Shown here: positions 17,648-26,257 of the stretch, piece after piece | How the letters are laid out: every line of letters begins with the position of its first letter | Numbering within the stretch: position 1 is the first letter of the stretch | Origin: Achromobacter spanius | GTDB lineage: Bacteria; Pseudomonadota; Gammaproteobacteria; Burkholderiales; Burkholderiaceae_B | DNA: 64,000 nt | Direction: 5' to 3' | Assembly (NCBI RefSeq): GCF_002812705.1 | Contig: NZ_CP025030.1 | Span: forward strand, 1,240,001-1,304,000 | Translations under genes and position numbers: made by a program | The notes under the pieces: model-generated | What the model saw: the letters and a program-made list of their open reading frames with translations, nothing else | Told to the model about the DNA's origin: nothing | Databases searched by the model: none

Positions 17648-17760
17648 AGCCTATAGGCTTTCATAAGTTATAAAAATATTAGCCTATAGTGCAGCATAAT
17701 TGCAAAATTTGTTAGCCTATAGTGCAACAAAATAGCTGCTTTTGCTGCACTATAGGCTAA
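17648..17760. promoter_or_regulatory. operator-like repeat array upstream of the HTH-Fic pair
   Basis: Four copies of AGCCTATAG lie in an AT-rich stretch. They are a perfect palindrome AGCCTATAGGCT (17648-17659), AGCCTATAGTGCAGCA (17681-17696), AGCCTATAGTGCAACA (17714-17729), and TGCTGCACTATAGGCT (17743-17758) in reverse. Copies two and four extend to an 18-bp perfect inverted repeat (17679-17696 and 17743-17760). The first copy starts six bases upstream of the HTH gene ATG and overlaps its ribosome-binding region. Best read as binding sites for the HTH protein, giving autorepression. Confidence 0.75.
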
Positions 17761-17822
17761 CGGTGGAGGTTTGACGATGAACGGTCCCTGCTCATCCCCA
17801 CGCCTCCCACACCCGTCCCACC

Positions 17823-17854
17823 AAAAAACAAGGGCCGCAAATCTGCGGCCCTTG
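17823..17854 (-). terminator. rho-independent terminator of argD
   Basis: An 11-bp perfect stem (CAAGGGCCGCA / TGCGGCCCTTG, 17829-17839 and 17844-17854) with a 4-base loop. Read on the minus strand it is followed by six T (17823-17828). It lies 26 bp past the argD stop codon. Confidence 0.9.
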
Positions 17855-17879
17855 CTCATTTCCTACCTGCCTGAATCAA

Positions 17880-19073
17880 TCAGGCCTTGCGCACCTGCGC
17901 GATCAGCGCGTCCAGTTGCGTCAGCATCAGGTCGATTTCTTCGGCCGTCACGTTCAGCGCCGGCATGAAGCGCAGCAGGTTCGGGCGCGGGGCGTTCAGC
18001 AGCAGGCCTTGGGGGTTTTGGTTGCGGGCGGCTTCGACGATGGCGGGGCCGTCGTCTCGGTCCATGATCAAGGCGCGCAGCAGGCCTTGGCCGCGCTCGC
18101 CCTTCATGCCGTACTTGGCCGACAGGGCCAGCAGACCTTCGGACAACTGCTTGGAACGCGCGTTGACGGCGTCCATGAAGCCCGGGGCAGCCAGTGTGTC
18201 GAACACGGCCACGCCCACGGCGGTGGTCAGCGGGTTGCCGTTGTACGTGCCGCCCTGGTCGCCGTGCGAGAACACGCAGGCGTCCTGGCGGGCCAGCAGC
18301 GCGGCCAGCGGCACGCCGCCGCCGATGCCCTTGGCCAGCGTCATGATGTCGGGCGTGACGTCGGAATGCTGGTAGGCGAACATCTTGCCGGTGCGGCCCA
18401 TGCCGGTCTGGACTTCGTCCACGATCAGCAGCAGTTGGTTCTCGTCGGCCAGCTTGCGCAGGCCTTGCATGAACTCTTTGGTAGCGGGGATGACGCCGCC
18501 TTCGCCCTGCACCGGTTCCAGCATGATGGCGACGGTCTTGTCGTCGATCAGCTTTTTCACGGATTCCAGGTCGTTCAGTTCCGCCTTGGGGAAGCCTTCC
18601 ACTTGCGGGGCGAACATCTTGTCCCAGCCCGGCTTGCCCGATGCGGACATCGTGGCCAGCGTGCGGCCGTGGAAGCCGTGGTTCATGGTGATGATCTTGT
18701 AGGCGCCGTTCTTCTTGACCTGGCCCCACTTGCGCGCCAGCTTGATGGCGCCTTCGTTGGCTTCGCCGCCGCTGTTGGCGAAGAAGACGCGGTCAAAGCA
18801 GGACGCGCCGGTCAGGCGTTGGGCCAGCTCGATCGAGGGGATGTTGTAGAACGCCGGCGACGGGTTCATCAGCTTTTGCGACTGTTCAACCAGCGCGCGC
18901 TGCATTTCCGGGGCCGAGTGGCCCAGCGTGTTCACGGCCCAGCCCTGCACGAAGTCCAGATATCGCTTGCCCGCGTGATCCTCCAGCCAGGATCCCTTGC
19001 CGCTGACGAACACGAGGTCCGGGCGGGAAGTGATATCCATGAGGGTGTTGACGTTGAACTGGCTGAATTCCAT
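17880..19073 (-). CDS. argD: acetylornithine/ornithine-type class III aminotransferase
   Basis: 397 aa from the ATG at 19073 (MEFSQFNVN); 45 upstream codons remain open but lack coding character. Class III PLP aminotransferase: [17 protein letters not shown] (PLP phosphate site), the Asp in [15 protein letters not shown], the Schiff-base Lys in [10 protein letters not shown], and [13 protein letters not shown]. The form matches ArgD-like enzymes of Bordetella/Achromobacter, which convert N-acetylglutamate semialdehyde to N-acetylornithine, though related enzymes act on other omega-amino groups. It stands alone with its own terminator. Confidence 0.88.
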   Translation of the reverse strand: MEFSQFNVNTLMDITSRPDLVFVSGKGSWLEDHAGKRYLDFVQGWAVNTLGHSAPEMQRALVEQSQKLMNPSPAFYNIPSIELAQRLTGASCFDRVFFANSGGEANEGAIKLARKWGQVKKNGAYKIITMNHGFHGRTLATMSASGKPGWDKMFAPQVEGFPKAELNDLESVKKLIDDKTVAIMLEPVQGEGGVIPATKEFMQGLRKLADENQLLLIVDEVQTGMGRTGKMFAYQHSDVTPDIMTLAKGIGGGVPLAALLARQDACVFSHGDQGGTYNGNPLTTAVGVAVFDTLAAPGFMDAVNARSKQLSEGLLALSAKYGMKGERGQGLLRALIMDRDDGPAIVEAARNQNPQGLLLNAPRPNLLRFMPALNVTAEEIDLMLTQLDALIAQVRKA

Positions 19074-19293
19074 GGCGGTTCCTGCGGGGGGTAAGGACAG
19101 CGGTGAAGGAAGAAGTTCGCGGCGGAAAGCGCGAAAAGGCAAATGTAGCACCGACAGAGGGATGCTATCGTGACGCACCCCCCGCCGAATCGCCCCGGGC
19201 CGCCTCACAAGGGCCGCCTGATCGGGCGCTCTATTTTATGAGCAGTGGCGCGCCCTGCGCGCGCACTCCGTTGTCGCTTTTTACTGACCAATC

Positions 19294-20259
19294 ATGAAAC
19301 GTATCCTTTCCAGTCTTGCCGCTGGCCTGACGCTGGCGGCGGCCAGCGCCACGGCGCACGCCGAGTTTCCCGACCGCCCCATCCGCCTGGTGGTGCCTTT
19401 CCCGCCCGGGCAGGCCACCGACATCTTTGCCCGCGCCCTGGCTGAAAAGCTGGGCGCCGCCGTCAAGCAACCGATCGTGGTGGAAAACCGCGCGGGCGCC
19501 GGCAGCAACATCGGCATGGAGCAGGCCGCCCGCGCCACGCCGGACGGCTACACGCTGGTCATCGCGGGCAGCGCGGCAGCGGTCAACCAGACGCTCTACA
19601 AGAACATCAAGTACAGCCTGACGCAGGATTTCGCGCCGGTCTCGGGCGTGTTTTCGGTGCCACTGATGTTCCTGGCCACGCCGGCCTCGGGCATTACCTC
19701 GCTTAAGCAACTGGTGACCCAGGCGCGCGCCAATCCGGGTGAACTGGCGTATGCCAGCGCCGGCATCGGCGGCACGCAGCACTTGTCGGCCGAGATGTTC
19801 AAGGCGGCTGCCGATATTGATATCCGCCACATTCCGTACAAGGGCAGTGGCCCGGCGCAAGCGGACTTCCTGGGGCACCAGGTGCCGCTGATGGTGGACT
19901 CCGTTACGGCCGGCCTGCCGCACGTGCAAAGCAAGAAGGCCGTGGCGCTGGCGGTCACCACCGCCAAGCGCCTGCCGCAATTGCCGGACGTGCCGACGGT
20001 GGCGGAATCCGGCTACCCGGGTTTTGAAGCCATCGGCTGGGCCGCCGTGCTGGCCCCGCGCGACACGCCGCCCGAGGTGACCAACTACCTGAGCCAGCAG
20101 ATCAGCGCGGCGCTCAACACCCCGGAAATGCAGAAGTTCCTGCGCGACCGAGGCGCCGAGCCGATGCCGCTGACGCCTGAGGCCACCGGCAAGTTCATTG
20201 CCGCTGAAGTGGACAAGTGGGGCCGCGCGGTCAAGCAGTCCGGCGCGCAAGTGGACTAA
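19294..20259 (+). CDS. Bug-family (tripartite tricarboxylate) substrate-binding protein
   Basis: 321 aa. A Sec signal peptide ([23 protein letters not shown], cut at about 23) is followed by the signature [30 protein letters not shown] of Bug proteins. Also conserved is [28 protein letters not shown]. These periplasmic receptors are hugely expanded in Bordetella and Achromobacter and bind carboxylates, amides or aromatic acids. No TctAB membrane genes are adjacent, so it is an orphan receptor. A terminator follows immediately. Confidence 0.95.
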   Translation: MKRILSSLAAGLTLAAASATAHAEFPDRPIRLVVPFPPGQATDIFARALAEKLGAAVKQPIVVENRAGAGSNIGMEQAARATPDGYTLVIAGSAAAVNQTLYKNIKYSLTQDFAPVSGVFSVPLMFLATPASGITSLKQLVTQARANPGELAYASAGIGGTQHLSAEMFKAAADIDIRHIPYKGSGPAQADFLGHQVPLMVDSVTAGLPHVQSKKAVALAVTTAKRLPQLPDVPTVAESGYPGFEAIGWAAVLAPRDTPPEVTNYLSQQISAALNTPEMQKFLRDRGAEPMPLTPEATGKFIAAEVDKWGRAVKQSGAQVD

Positions 20260-20280
20260 GCGTCCAGGCGTTGCCAGGAA

Positions 20281-20320
20281 GCCGTCCCGGGGTCTGTTCA
20301 TATCCCGGGGCGGCTTTTTT
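20281..20320 (+). terminator. rho-independent terminator after the Bug gene
   Basis: GCCGTCCCGGG (20281-20291) pairs with CCCGGGGCGGC (20304-20314), allowing one G-U pair, and is followed by TTTTTT (20315-20320). It lies 21 bp beyond the Bug stop codon. Confidence 0.88.
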
Positions 20321-20378
20321 ATTTCCCGATGCCTTCAGCCACCCAGGTCAAGTTGCCGGCTGAAGGTCGGGTGATCTT

Positions 20379-21788
20379 TCACGTTGCTTGACGCTTCCAG
20401 ATCAGCCCGGCGGCCAGTGCAAGCGCCGCGCCGATGGCCACCGAGGCCACCGCAAAACCAAGTCGGACGTCCTGGGCACTGGCGCCATCAGGCGCGATGG
20501 CGATGAACAATCCGCCGACCATGGCGACGCTTACGGCGGCGCTGATCTGCAGGGTGGCGGTTACCAGGCCCGACGCCAAACCCGCCCAACGTGTTTCGAC
20601 CTGGTCCACGTTCAAGCGCACCAGTGCAGGAAGCGCAATGCCTTGCCCGGCGCCGATCAGGAACAAGGGCAGCGGGAGCCAGGACGCCACACCGGCAACG
20701 GCCAAGGCGGCAACCATGATCAGGCCGAACACCTCCAGCATCATGCCCACTGCGGCGGTACGTGAACCTATTCGCCGGACGATATGCGGGCTGCACAGCG
20801 GCCCAAGGAAGAAGCCGATACCAAGCGGCAGGACCGCCAGACCGGCCGTCAGGGCATCGTGTCCCAGGCCGCTCTGCTCGTACACCGCGAACACGAAGAA
20901 GAACGCGGCTAGCGCATAGAAGAAGAACGTGGATGCCAGGCTGCGCCGCAGCCCGCGCCCGACCAACAGCGAGGGCAGGACCAAGGGCGTTCGGCCCGCA
21001 AGTTCCTGTGCTTTTTCGTAGCGCCAGAAGAGCCACAGCAAGGGCATGCTCAAGATCAGCAGCGCCACGCACCATACTGGCCAGTGACGCTCGCGCCCTT
21101 CGATAAGCGGCACCACAAACGCCAGCAAGCCAGCCGCCAGCAACAGCGCCCCGGGCACGTCCAAACGCGCCGAACGCTCGGCTCGGCTTTCACGCAGCAA
21201 CAACAGCGCTGCGGGAACGGCAAGCACGATGATGGGAAGGTTGATCAGAAAAACGCTACGCCAACCCAGTCCCCATGGGCTGGTCGACACCAGCACGCCG
21301 CCCAGCAATTGACCGCCCACGGAAGCCAAGCCGAATGTCGCGCCATAGAGACTTAGCGCGCGGTTCTTTTCGCTGGCCGGAAAGAGGGCGTGTATGGACG
21401 CCAATGATTGCGGCGCCATGATCGCCGCCGATATCCCTTGCAGCAAGCGGCCGACAATAAGCAGGTCCGGCGATGGCGCCAGGCCGCACAACGCCGAAGC
21501 GACGCCAAAACCAAGCATGCCGCTCACGAACACGCGCTTTCGGCCATAGAGATCGCCCAAGCGCCCGCCCAGGATCAACGTGACAGCATAGGACGCGGCA
21601 TAGACCGAGATCACCAGTTGCGAGACATCCGACGTGGCTTGCAGGCCCACGCGGATCGCAGGCAGCGCTACGTTGACGATGAAGAAATCCAGGGGCGGCA
21701 AGAGGGTGCCGGTCAGGAGGACAAGCAAGGCAAGCCAACGGCGCGAGTCAGGGGCATAGACCACCACGGGCAAAGCTTGGTTATTCAT
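20379..21788 (-). CDS. MFS drug/proton antiporter, DHA2 (14-TM) type
   Basis: 469 aa from the ATG at 21788; an open frame continues to 22331 but would cover the divergent promoter region. Signature motifs: LDFFIVNVALPAI at helix 1, GGRLGDLYGRKRVFVSG (motif A), GRLLQGISAAIMAPQSLASI (motif B/C region) and GWRSVFLINLPI. The EmrB/QacA-like set exports drugs or lipophilic compounds. No regulator gene is adjacent; its promoter shares the intergenic region with the amino-acid ABC operon. Confidence 0.9.
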   Translation of the reverse strand: MNNQALPVVVYAPDSRRWLALLVLLTGTLLPPLDFFIVNVALPAIRVGLQATSDVSQLVISVYAASYAVTLILGGRLGDLYGRKRVFVSGMLGFGVASALCGLAPSPDLLIVGRLLQGISAAIMAPQSLASIHALFPASEKNRALSLYGATFGLASVGGQLLGGVLVSTSPWGLGWRSVFLINLPIIVLAVPAALLLLRESRAERSARLDVPGALLLAAGLLAFVVPLIEGRERHWPVWCVALLILSMPLLWLFWRYEKAQELAGRTPLVLPSLLVGRGLRRSLASTFFFYALAAFFFVFAVYEQSGLGHDALTAGLAVLPLGIGFFLGPLCSPHIVRRIGSRTAAVGMMLEVFGLIMVAALAVAGVASWLPLPLFLIGAGQGIALPALVRLNVDQVETRWAGLASGLVTATLQISAAVSVAMVGGLFIAIAPDGASAQDVRLGFAVASVAIGAALALAAGLIWKRQAT

Positions 21789-21929
21789 GGCTAGAGGTTC
21801 CAGACCAGACCGCCCGAAGTTCGAGAAATAGTGCGTCCACGGGCGGCGCGGTCGATGTCGGCATCGACGATTGAGCGGCATCATGACACCCTCAATGTTG
21901 TTTGCTAACCGCCATTTCTGCATATTTTT

Positions 21930-21945
21930 CGTGCATTTTTGCACG
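21930..21945. promoter_or_regulatory. inverted repeat CGTGCA-TTTT-TGCACG
   Basis: A perfect 6-bp inverted repeat with a 4-base spacer, in the otherwise gene-free 382 bp (21789-22170) between the MFS gene and the amino-acid ABC operon. It ends about 130 bp upstream of the sigma-54 promoter, a usual distance for an enhancer-binding protein. It is not an exact NtrC site. Further TGCA-rich sequence flanks it. Confidence 0.4.
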
Positions 21946-22077
21946 CGAAGGTGTGCCGCTGAATGAAGCGACGTTCGCCTCTTCCTGGTGCGGTTCATGC
22001 CCGCATCCGGCGCATGGCGCGCACTACATCGGGGCAACGTCCAAGCGCTTGGTGCCGCGCTCCCGGCGCGCGCGGAA

Positions 22078-22093
22078 TGGCACGGAACTTGCT
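22078..22093 (+). promoter_or_regulatory. sigma-54 promoter of the polar amino-acid ABC operon
   Basis: TGGCACGGAACTTGCT matches the RpoN consensus TGGCACG-N4-TTGCW at every fixed position, with GG and GC separated by exactly 10 bases. It stands 78 bp before the start of the binding-protein gene. Dependence on RpoN implies an activator, commonly NtrC or a dedicated enhancer-binding protein. Confidence 0.8.
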
Positions 22094-22170
22094 TTTCCAG
22101 CTTTGTATACCGAATTGGTGTGCAACGCGTTGACCCGCCCTGGGCGACGCGCGCCCTGGAGAGTCCCCTC

Positions 22171-22953
22171 ATGAACCGCAGAACCCTGTTGTTGTCCCTT
22201 TGCACCGCCGCCAGCCTGCTGGCCGCGCCGCTGACGCATGCCGACACGCTGGACGATATCGTCAAAGCCGGCACCATCAAGATCGCCGTGCCGCAGGATT
22301 TCCCGCCCTTCGGTTCGGTGGGCGCCGACATGAAGCCGCTGGGCTATGACATCGATACGGCAGCACTGATCGCCAAGCAACTGGGCGTGAAGCTGGAGCT
22401 GGTGCCGGTCACCAGCGCCAACCGTGTGCCGTACTTGCAGACCCGCAAGGTGGATCTGGTGATCTCCAGCCTGGGCAAGAATGCGGAACGCGAGAAGGCC
22501 ATCGACTTTTCGGATGCCTATGCGCCGTTCTTCAATGGCGTGTTTGGTCCGGCGGACCTGAAGGTATCGTCCGCGGCCGACCTGGCCGGCAAGACCATCG
22601 GTGTCACGCGCGGCGCGGTGGAAGATATCGAGCTGTCGAAGATTGCGCCGGCAACCGCCACCCTCAAGCGCTATGAAGACAACAACGGCACCATCACGGC
22701 CTTCCTGTCAGGCCAGGTGCCGATGATCGCCACCGGCAACGTGGTTGCCGCCGCCATTCTGGCGCGCAACCCGGCCAAGAAGCCCGAAACGAAATTCCTG
22801 ATCAAGAACTCGCCTTGCTACATCGGCATGAACAAGGACGAGCCCAAGCTGCGCGCCAAGGTCAACGACATCCTGGCCGCCGCCAAGCGCGACGGCTCGC
22901 TGTCGGCGATCTCGCAGAAGTGGCTGGGGGCCGAGCTGCCCAAGGACCTGTAA
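22171..22953 (+). CDS. polar amino-acid ABC transporter, periplasmic binding protein
   Basis: 260 aa from the ATG at 22171 preceded by GGAGAG. Signal peptide to about residue 24 (SLLAAPLTHA). Family 3 solute-binding protein: GTIKIAVPQDFPPFGSVGADMKPLGYDIDTAALIAKQLGVKLELVPV, the cystine/glutamate/histidine-type core, and the domain-swap motif ADLAGKTIGVTRG. First gene of a four-gene importer (binding protein, two permeases, ATPase). The ligand is an amino acid or close relative and cannot be specified. Confidence 0.95.
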   Translation: MNRRTLLLSLCTAASLLAAPLTHADTLDDIVKAGTIKIAVPQDFPPFGSVGADMKPLGYDIDTAALIAKQLGVKLELVPVTSANRVPYLQTRKVDLVISSLGKNAEREKAIDFSDAYAPFFNGVFGPADLKVSSAADLAGKTIGVTRGAVEDIELSKIAPATATLKRYEDNNGTITAFLSGQVPMIATGNVVAAAILARNPAKKPETKFLIKNSPCYIGMNKDEPKLRAKVNDILAAAKRDGSLSAISQKWLGAELPKDL

Positions 22954-22971
22954 GTCCGGAAGGCGGCCATC

Positions 22972-23640
22972 ATGGCTTATCAATACGACTTCGCGTCGGT
23001 GTTCGACTACACGCCGGTGCTCATCAAGGGCATCGGCGTCACGATCGAACTGATTGCCTTCGGCGCGGTGGCGGGCGTGGCGCTGGGCATCGCCTGCGCC
23101 TGGGTCCGCACGCAGGGGCCGCGCGCGCTGCGCGCCCCCGTGACGGCCTATGTCGAGGTCATCCGCAACACGCCGTTCCTGATCCAGTTGTTCTTCGTCT
23201 TCTTCGGCTTGCCGTCGCTGGGCATACAACTGGGCGAAATGCAGGCCGCCTGCCTGGCGATGGCCTTGAACCTGGGCGCCTACAGCACCGAGATCATCCG
23301 CGCCGGTATCGATGCCACCCCCAAAGGGCAGTACGAGGCCGGCGCCAGCCTGGCGATGACGCGCTTTCAGGTGTTCCGGCACGTGGTGCTGAAACCCGCG
23401 TTGCAACGCATCTGGCCCGCACTGTCGTCGCAGATCGTGATCGTGATGCTGGGCTCGGCGGTGTGTTCGCAGATTGCGGCTGAAGACCTGACCTTTGCCG
23501 CCAACTTCATCCAGTCGCGCAACTTCCGCGCGTTCGAGGTGTACCTGGTTACCACCGGCATCTATCTGGCCCTGGCCATCGTCTTGCGCCAATTGCTGCG
23601 CATGACGGGCCGGCGTCTGTTTCGCAAGGCGGCGCGATGA
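22972..23640 (+). CDS. polar amino-acid ABC transporter permease 1 (HisM/GlnP type)
   Basis: 222 aa inner-membrane protein with about five helices. It has the EAA-type coupling loop GAYSTEIIRAGIDATPKGQYEAGASLAMTRFQVFRHVVLKPAL and the N-terminal family motif GIGVTIELIAFGAVAGVALGI. It starts 18 bp after the binding-protein gene and its stop overlaps the next permease by 4 bp (ATGA), so stoichiometric synthesis is expected. Confidence 0.95.
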   Translation: MAYQYDFASVFDYTPVLIKGIGVTIELIAFGAVAGVALGIACAWVRTQGPRALRAPVTAYVEVIRNTPFLIQLFFVFFGLPSLGIQLGEMQAACLAMALNLGAYSTEIIRAGIDATPKGQYEAGASLAMTRFQVFRHVVLKPALQRIWPALSSQIVIVMLGSAVCSQIAAEDLTFAANFIQSRNFRAFEVYLVTTGIYLALAIVLRQLLRMTGRRLFRKAAR

Positions 23641-24293
23641 TTGAATTTTCAATGTGGGACATCGTCCGCAACCTGCTGTTGGCCGCGCGCTGGACGGTGG
23701 TGCTGTCGCTGGTGGCGTTCGCGGGCGGCGCGCTGATGGGCGTGCTGGCGCTGATGATGCGCACGTCTCGCGTGGCGCTGATGCGGCGAGCCAGTTGGGC
23801 GTACATCGAACTGTTCCAGGGCACGCCGCTGCTGATGCAACTGTTCCTGGCGTTCTTCGGCCTGTCGTTGCTGGGCCTGGAAGTGCCGCCGTGGCTGGCC
23901 GCGGGCGCGGCGCTGACGCTGTGGTCGGGCGCGTTCCTGGCCGAGATCTGGCGCGGCTGCGTGGAAGCGATTCCGAAAGGCCAGTGGGAAGCGTCCGCCA
24001 GCCTGGCGCTGGGCTACGTGCAGCAGATGCGCTACGTGGTGCTGCCGCAGGCGCTGCGCATTGCCATTGCGCCCACCGTCGGCTTCGCCGTGCAGATCGT
24101 CAAGAGCACCGCGCTGACCTCCATCATCGGGTTCACAGAGCTGTCCAAGGCCAGCACGGTGATCACCAACGCCACGTTCAGTCCCTTCACCGTCTATGCC
24201 TGCGCCGCGCTGATCTACTTCGCGCTGTGCTGGCCCCTGTCGCGCCTCAGCCTCCGGCTGGAAAGGAAGTTGCATGCCCCTCATCGCCCTTGA
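23637..24293 (+). CDS. polar amino-acid ABC transporter permease 2
   Basis: 218 aa, second half of the heterodimeric membrane channel. EAA loop: GAFLAEIWRGCVEAIPKGQWEASASLALGYVQQMRYVVLPQAL. Conserved ELFQGTPLLMQLFLAFFGL near helix 2. Coupled by ATGA to permease 1, and its 3' end overlaps the ATPase gene by 20 bp. Confidence 0.95.
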   Translation: MIEFSMWDIVRNLLLAARWTVVLSLVAFAGGALMGVLALMMRTSRVALMRRASWAYIELFQGTPLLMQLFLAFFGLSLLGLEVPPWLAAGAALTLWSGAFLAEIWRGCVEAIPKGQWEASASLALGYVQQMRYVVLPQALRIAIAPTVGFAVQIVKSTALTSIIGFTELSKASTVITNATFSPFTVYACAALIYFALCWPLSRLSLRLERKLHAPHRP

Positions 24294-25005
24294 AGACGTC
24301 CGCAAGAAATTCGGCGACAACGAAGTCCTGAAGGGGGTGACGCTGCGCGTCGAACCCGGTGAGGTCATCGCCATCATCGGCAAGAGCGGCTCGGGCAAGA
24401 GCACGCTTTTGCGCTGCGTGAACGGGCTGGAACAGATTGACGGCGGCGCCATCATGGTGGCCGACGCGCAACTGGGCGACGATGAACTGCGGCTGCGCGC
24501 GCTGCGGCTCAAGGTGGGCATGATCTTTCAGCAATTCAACCTGTTCCCGCACCTGACGGTGGGGCGCAACGTGATGCTGTCGCCCATGGTGGCCAAGCGC
24601 ATGCCGGAGGCGGAAGCGGCCGACATGGCGCGCGCCATGCTGACGCGCGTGGGGCTGGCGCACAAGTTCGATGCGTGGCCCGAGGAACTGTCGGGCGGGC
24701 AGCAGCAGCGCGTGGCGATTGCCCGCGCGCTGGCGATGCAGCCCTTGGCCTTGCTGTGCGACGAGATCACGTCGGCGCTGGACCCGGAACTGGTCAACGA
24801 AGTGCTGGCGGTGGTGCGCGAACTGGCCGCCGATGGCATGACGCTGCTGATGGTCACGCACGAAATGCGTTTTGCGCGCGAAGTGTGCAACCGCGTCGTC
24901 TTCATGCATCAGGGTCGCGTGCATGAGATTGGCCCGCCGGAGGAATTGTTCACGGCGCCCGCCACCCCCGAATTGCGCCAATTCCTGGGGATGACGAACC
25001 TTTGA
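24274..25005 (+). CDS. polar amino-acid ABC transporter ATP-binding protein (GlnQ/HisP type)
   Basis: 243 aa. Walker A GKSGSGKST, Q-loop FQQFNLFPHLTV, signature LSGGQQQRVAIARAL, Walker B with LLCDEITSALDPEL (Cys where most have Phe), H-loop VTHEM. The spacing and NLFPHLTVGRNVMLSP segment are those of the polar amino-acid (PAAT) family. Last gene of the RpoN-type operon; no terminator is obvious behind it. Confidence 0.95.
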   Translation: MPLIALEDVRKKFGDNEVLKGVTLRVEPGEVIAIIGKSGSGKSTLLRCVNGLEQIDGGAIMVADAQLGDDELRLRALRLKVGMIFQQFNLFPHLTVGRNVMLSPMVAKRMPEAEAADMARAMLTRVGLAHKFDAWPEELSGGQQQRVAIARALAMQPLALLCDEITSALDPELVNEVLAVVRELAADGMTLLMVTHEMRFAREVCNRVVFMHQGRVHEIGPPEELFTAPATPELRQFLGMTNL

Positions 25006-25017
25006 TCAGTCGTGCGG

Positions 25018-25075
25018 CGTTGATCGTTGAGCGCTGAACGCTGAACCCCGAACTTTAAGCGCTGAACGTCGAACG
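25018..25075. repeat. degenerate short repeat of GCGCTGAACG units
   Basis: GCGCTGAACG occurs exactly at 25031-25040 and 25059-25068, among related words (CGTTGAGCG, CGCTGAACC, CGTCGAACG). It fills the gap between the convergent ABC operon and the D-threonine aldolase gene. No stem strong enough to call a terminator. Confidence 0.4.
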
Positions 25076-25089
25076 ATGTCCGGCGGCGA

Positions 25090-26229
25090 TCAGCGCGAAA
25101 AGCCGCGCGCCGCGATCTCCCAGATGTCTTGCACCACGCCGTCGCGCACCACCACCAAGCCGTCATGCAGGTTGAAGGTCGGGTCCACATGCGAGGGCAC
25201 CAGACGCAACACATCACCCAGCGCGGGCGCCTGCGCGCCGGGCGCCACGCTCACCACGCCGTGCTCGTCGTTGATGGCGGCATAGGTCAGGCCGTCCACG
25301 CCGAAGACCGCGGGCGGACCGCATTCGGCGGTGGTGGATTTCAGGCCCGCGTCCAGGATCACGCGCTCGGGCGCGGGCACGCTCATCACGGTGGACAGCA
25401 CGAACAGGCTGTTCTGGAAGCGGAGCGGGCCGTCCCACTCATTGGCGCCGTAGTCGCCGTCCATGAAAGCATAGGACCCCGCTTGCAGTTCCGTGTAGAC
25501 GCCGCTTGCCGCGTCGAATTCCGCGCTGCCCGTGCCGCCGCCCGTGATGACGTCGCAGGCGATGCCGCTTTCCCGCAGCAGTTGCGCGTAGGACGCCGCA
25601 ATGCGCGCCGCCTGCCGACACACCTGGGCGCGTTCTTCGCGCGTGCGGGCGTGTTGCACCGAGCCGTGGTAGGCCTGCAAGCCCACGAAATTCACGCCAG
25701 GCAGGTCGCGCGCCTGCTGCGCCAGGGCCAGCACCAAGGCGTCGTCCGACACGCCGCAGCGGCCTTGCCCGACGTCAACTTCCACCAGCACGTCGATCTC
25801 GGCCCCGGCATGCACCATGGCTTGGGAAATGTCCGCCAAGTTCTTTGCGTTGTCCACGCAAACGCTCATCTTGGCGATGCGCGCCAGTTGACCCAGCAAG
25901 GCCAGCTTGGGCAGCCCGACCACTTCGTTGCTGATGTGGATGTCATGGATGCCGGCGGCCACGAAGGGCAGGGCTTCGCTGACTTTCTGGCAGCAGATGC
26001 CGCGCGCGCCCAGGGCCAGTTGGCGCAGGGCGATCTCGGGGCATTTGTGCGCCTTGGCGTGCGGGCGCAATGCGACGTCGTGACGGTCGGCCCAGGCCTG
26101 CATGGCGCGCAGGTTGGCCTCGAACGGCGCCAGATCCAGCACCAGGCTGGGGGTGTCGACGCGGGCCAAGGGATCGCCGGGTTGCGCGGCCGGGGGCAGC
26201 GCTATGCCGCGTATGACTTCCTGGGACAT
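25090..26229 (-). CDS. D-threonine aldolase-type PLP enzyme (alanine racemase fold)
   Basis: 379 aa. N-terminal alanine-racemase-like barrel with the PLP lysine at K59 (RPHAKAHKCPEIA) and the metal ligands H347 and D349 (PSHVDPT) in the C-terminal domain. These numbers equal those I recall for the characterised Alcaligenes/Achromobacter xylosoxidans D-threonine aldolase, which cleaves D-threonine and other D-beta-hydroxy amino acids to glycine and an aldehyde with PLP and Mn2+. D-3-hydroxyaspartate aldolase or D-serine dehydratase-like activity is the alternative. It is transcribed away from a TAXI-TRAP transporter across an array of 21-bp-spaced repeats, suggesting joint regulation. Confidence 0.88.
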   Translation of the reverse strand: MSQEVIRGIALPPAAQPGDPLARVDTPSLVLDLAPFEANLRAMQAWADRHDVALRPHAKAHKCPEIALRQLALGARGICCQKVSEALPFVAAGIHDIHISNEVVGLPKLALLGQLARIAKMSVCVDNAKNLADISQAMVHAGAEIDVLVEVDVGQGRCGVSDDALVLALAQQARDLPGVNFVGLQAYHGSVQHARTREERAQVCRQAARIAASYAQLLRESGIACDVITGGGTGSAEFDAASGVYTELQAGSYAFMDGDYGANEWDGPLRFQNSLFVLSTVMSVPAPERVILDAGLKSTTAECGPPAVFGVDGLTYAAINDEHGVVSVAPGAQAPALGDVLRLVPSHVDPTFNLHDGLVVVRDGVVQDIWEIAARGFSR

Positions 26230-26257
26230 CGGGGTAACTCCGTTATCTACAGCGCGT

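Noticed and set aside
21940-21957. Possible NtrC site GCACGCGAAGGTG near the amino-acid ABC operon
   Set aside because: Half-site spacing is one base short of the NtrC architecture, unlike the exact site at 51718.
21789-22331. N-terminal extension of the MFS gene
   Set aside because: The added residues are Arg/Cys/His-rich with no membrane character and would cover the sigma-54 promoter and start of the divergent operon.
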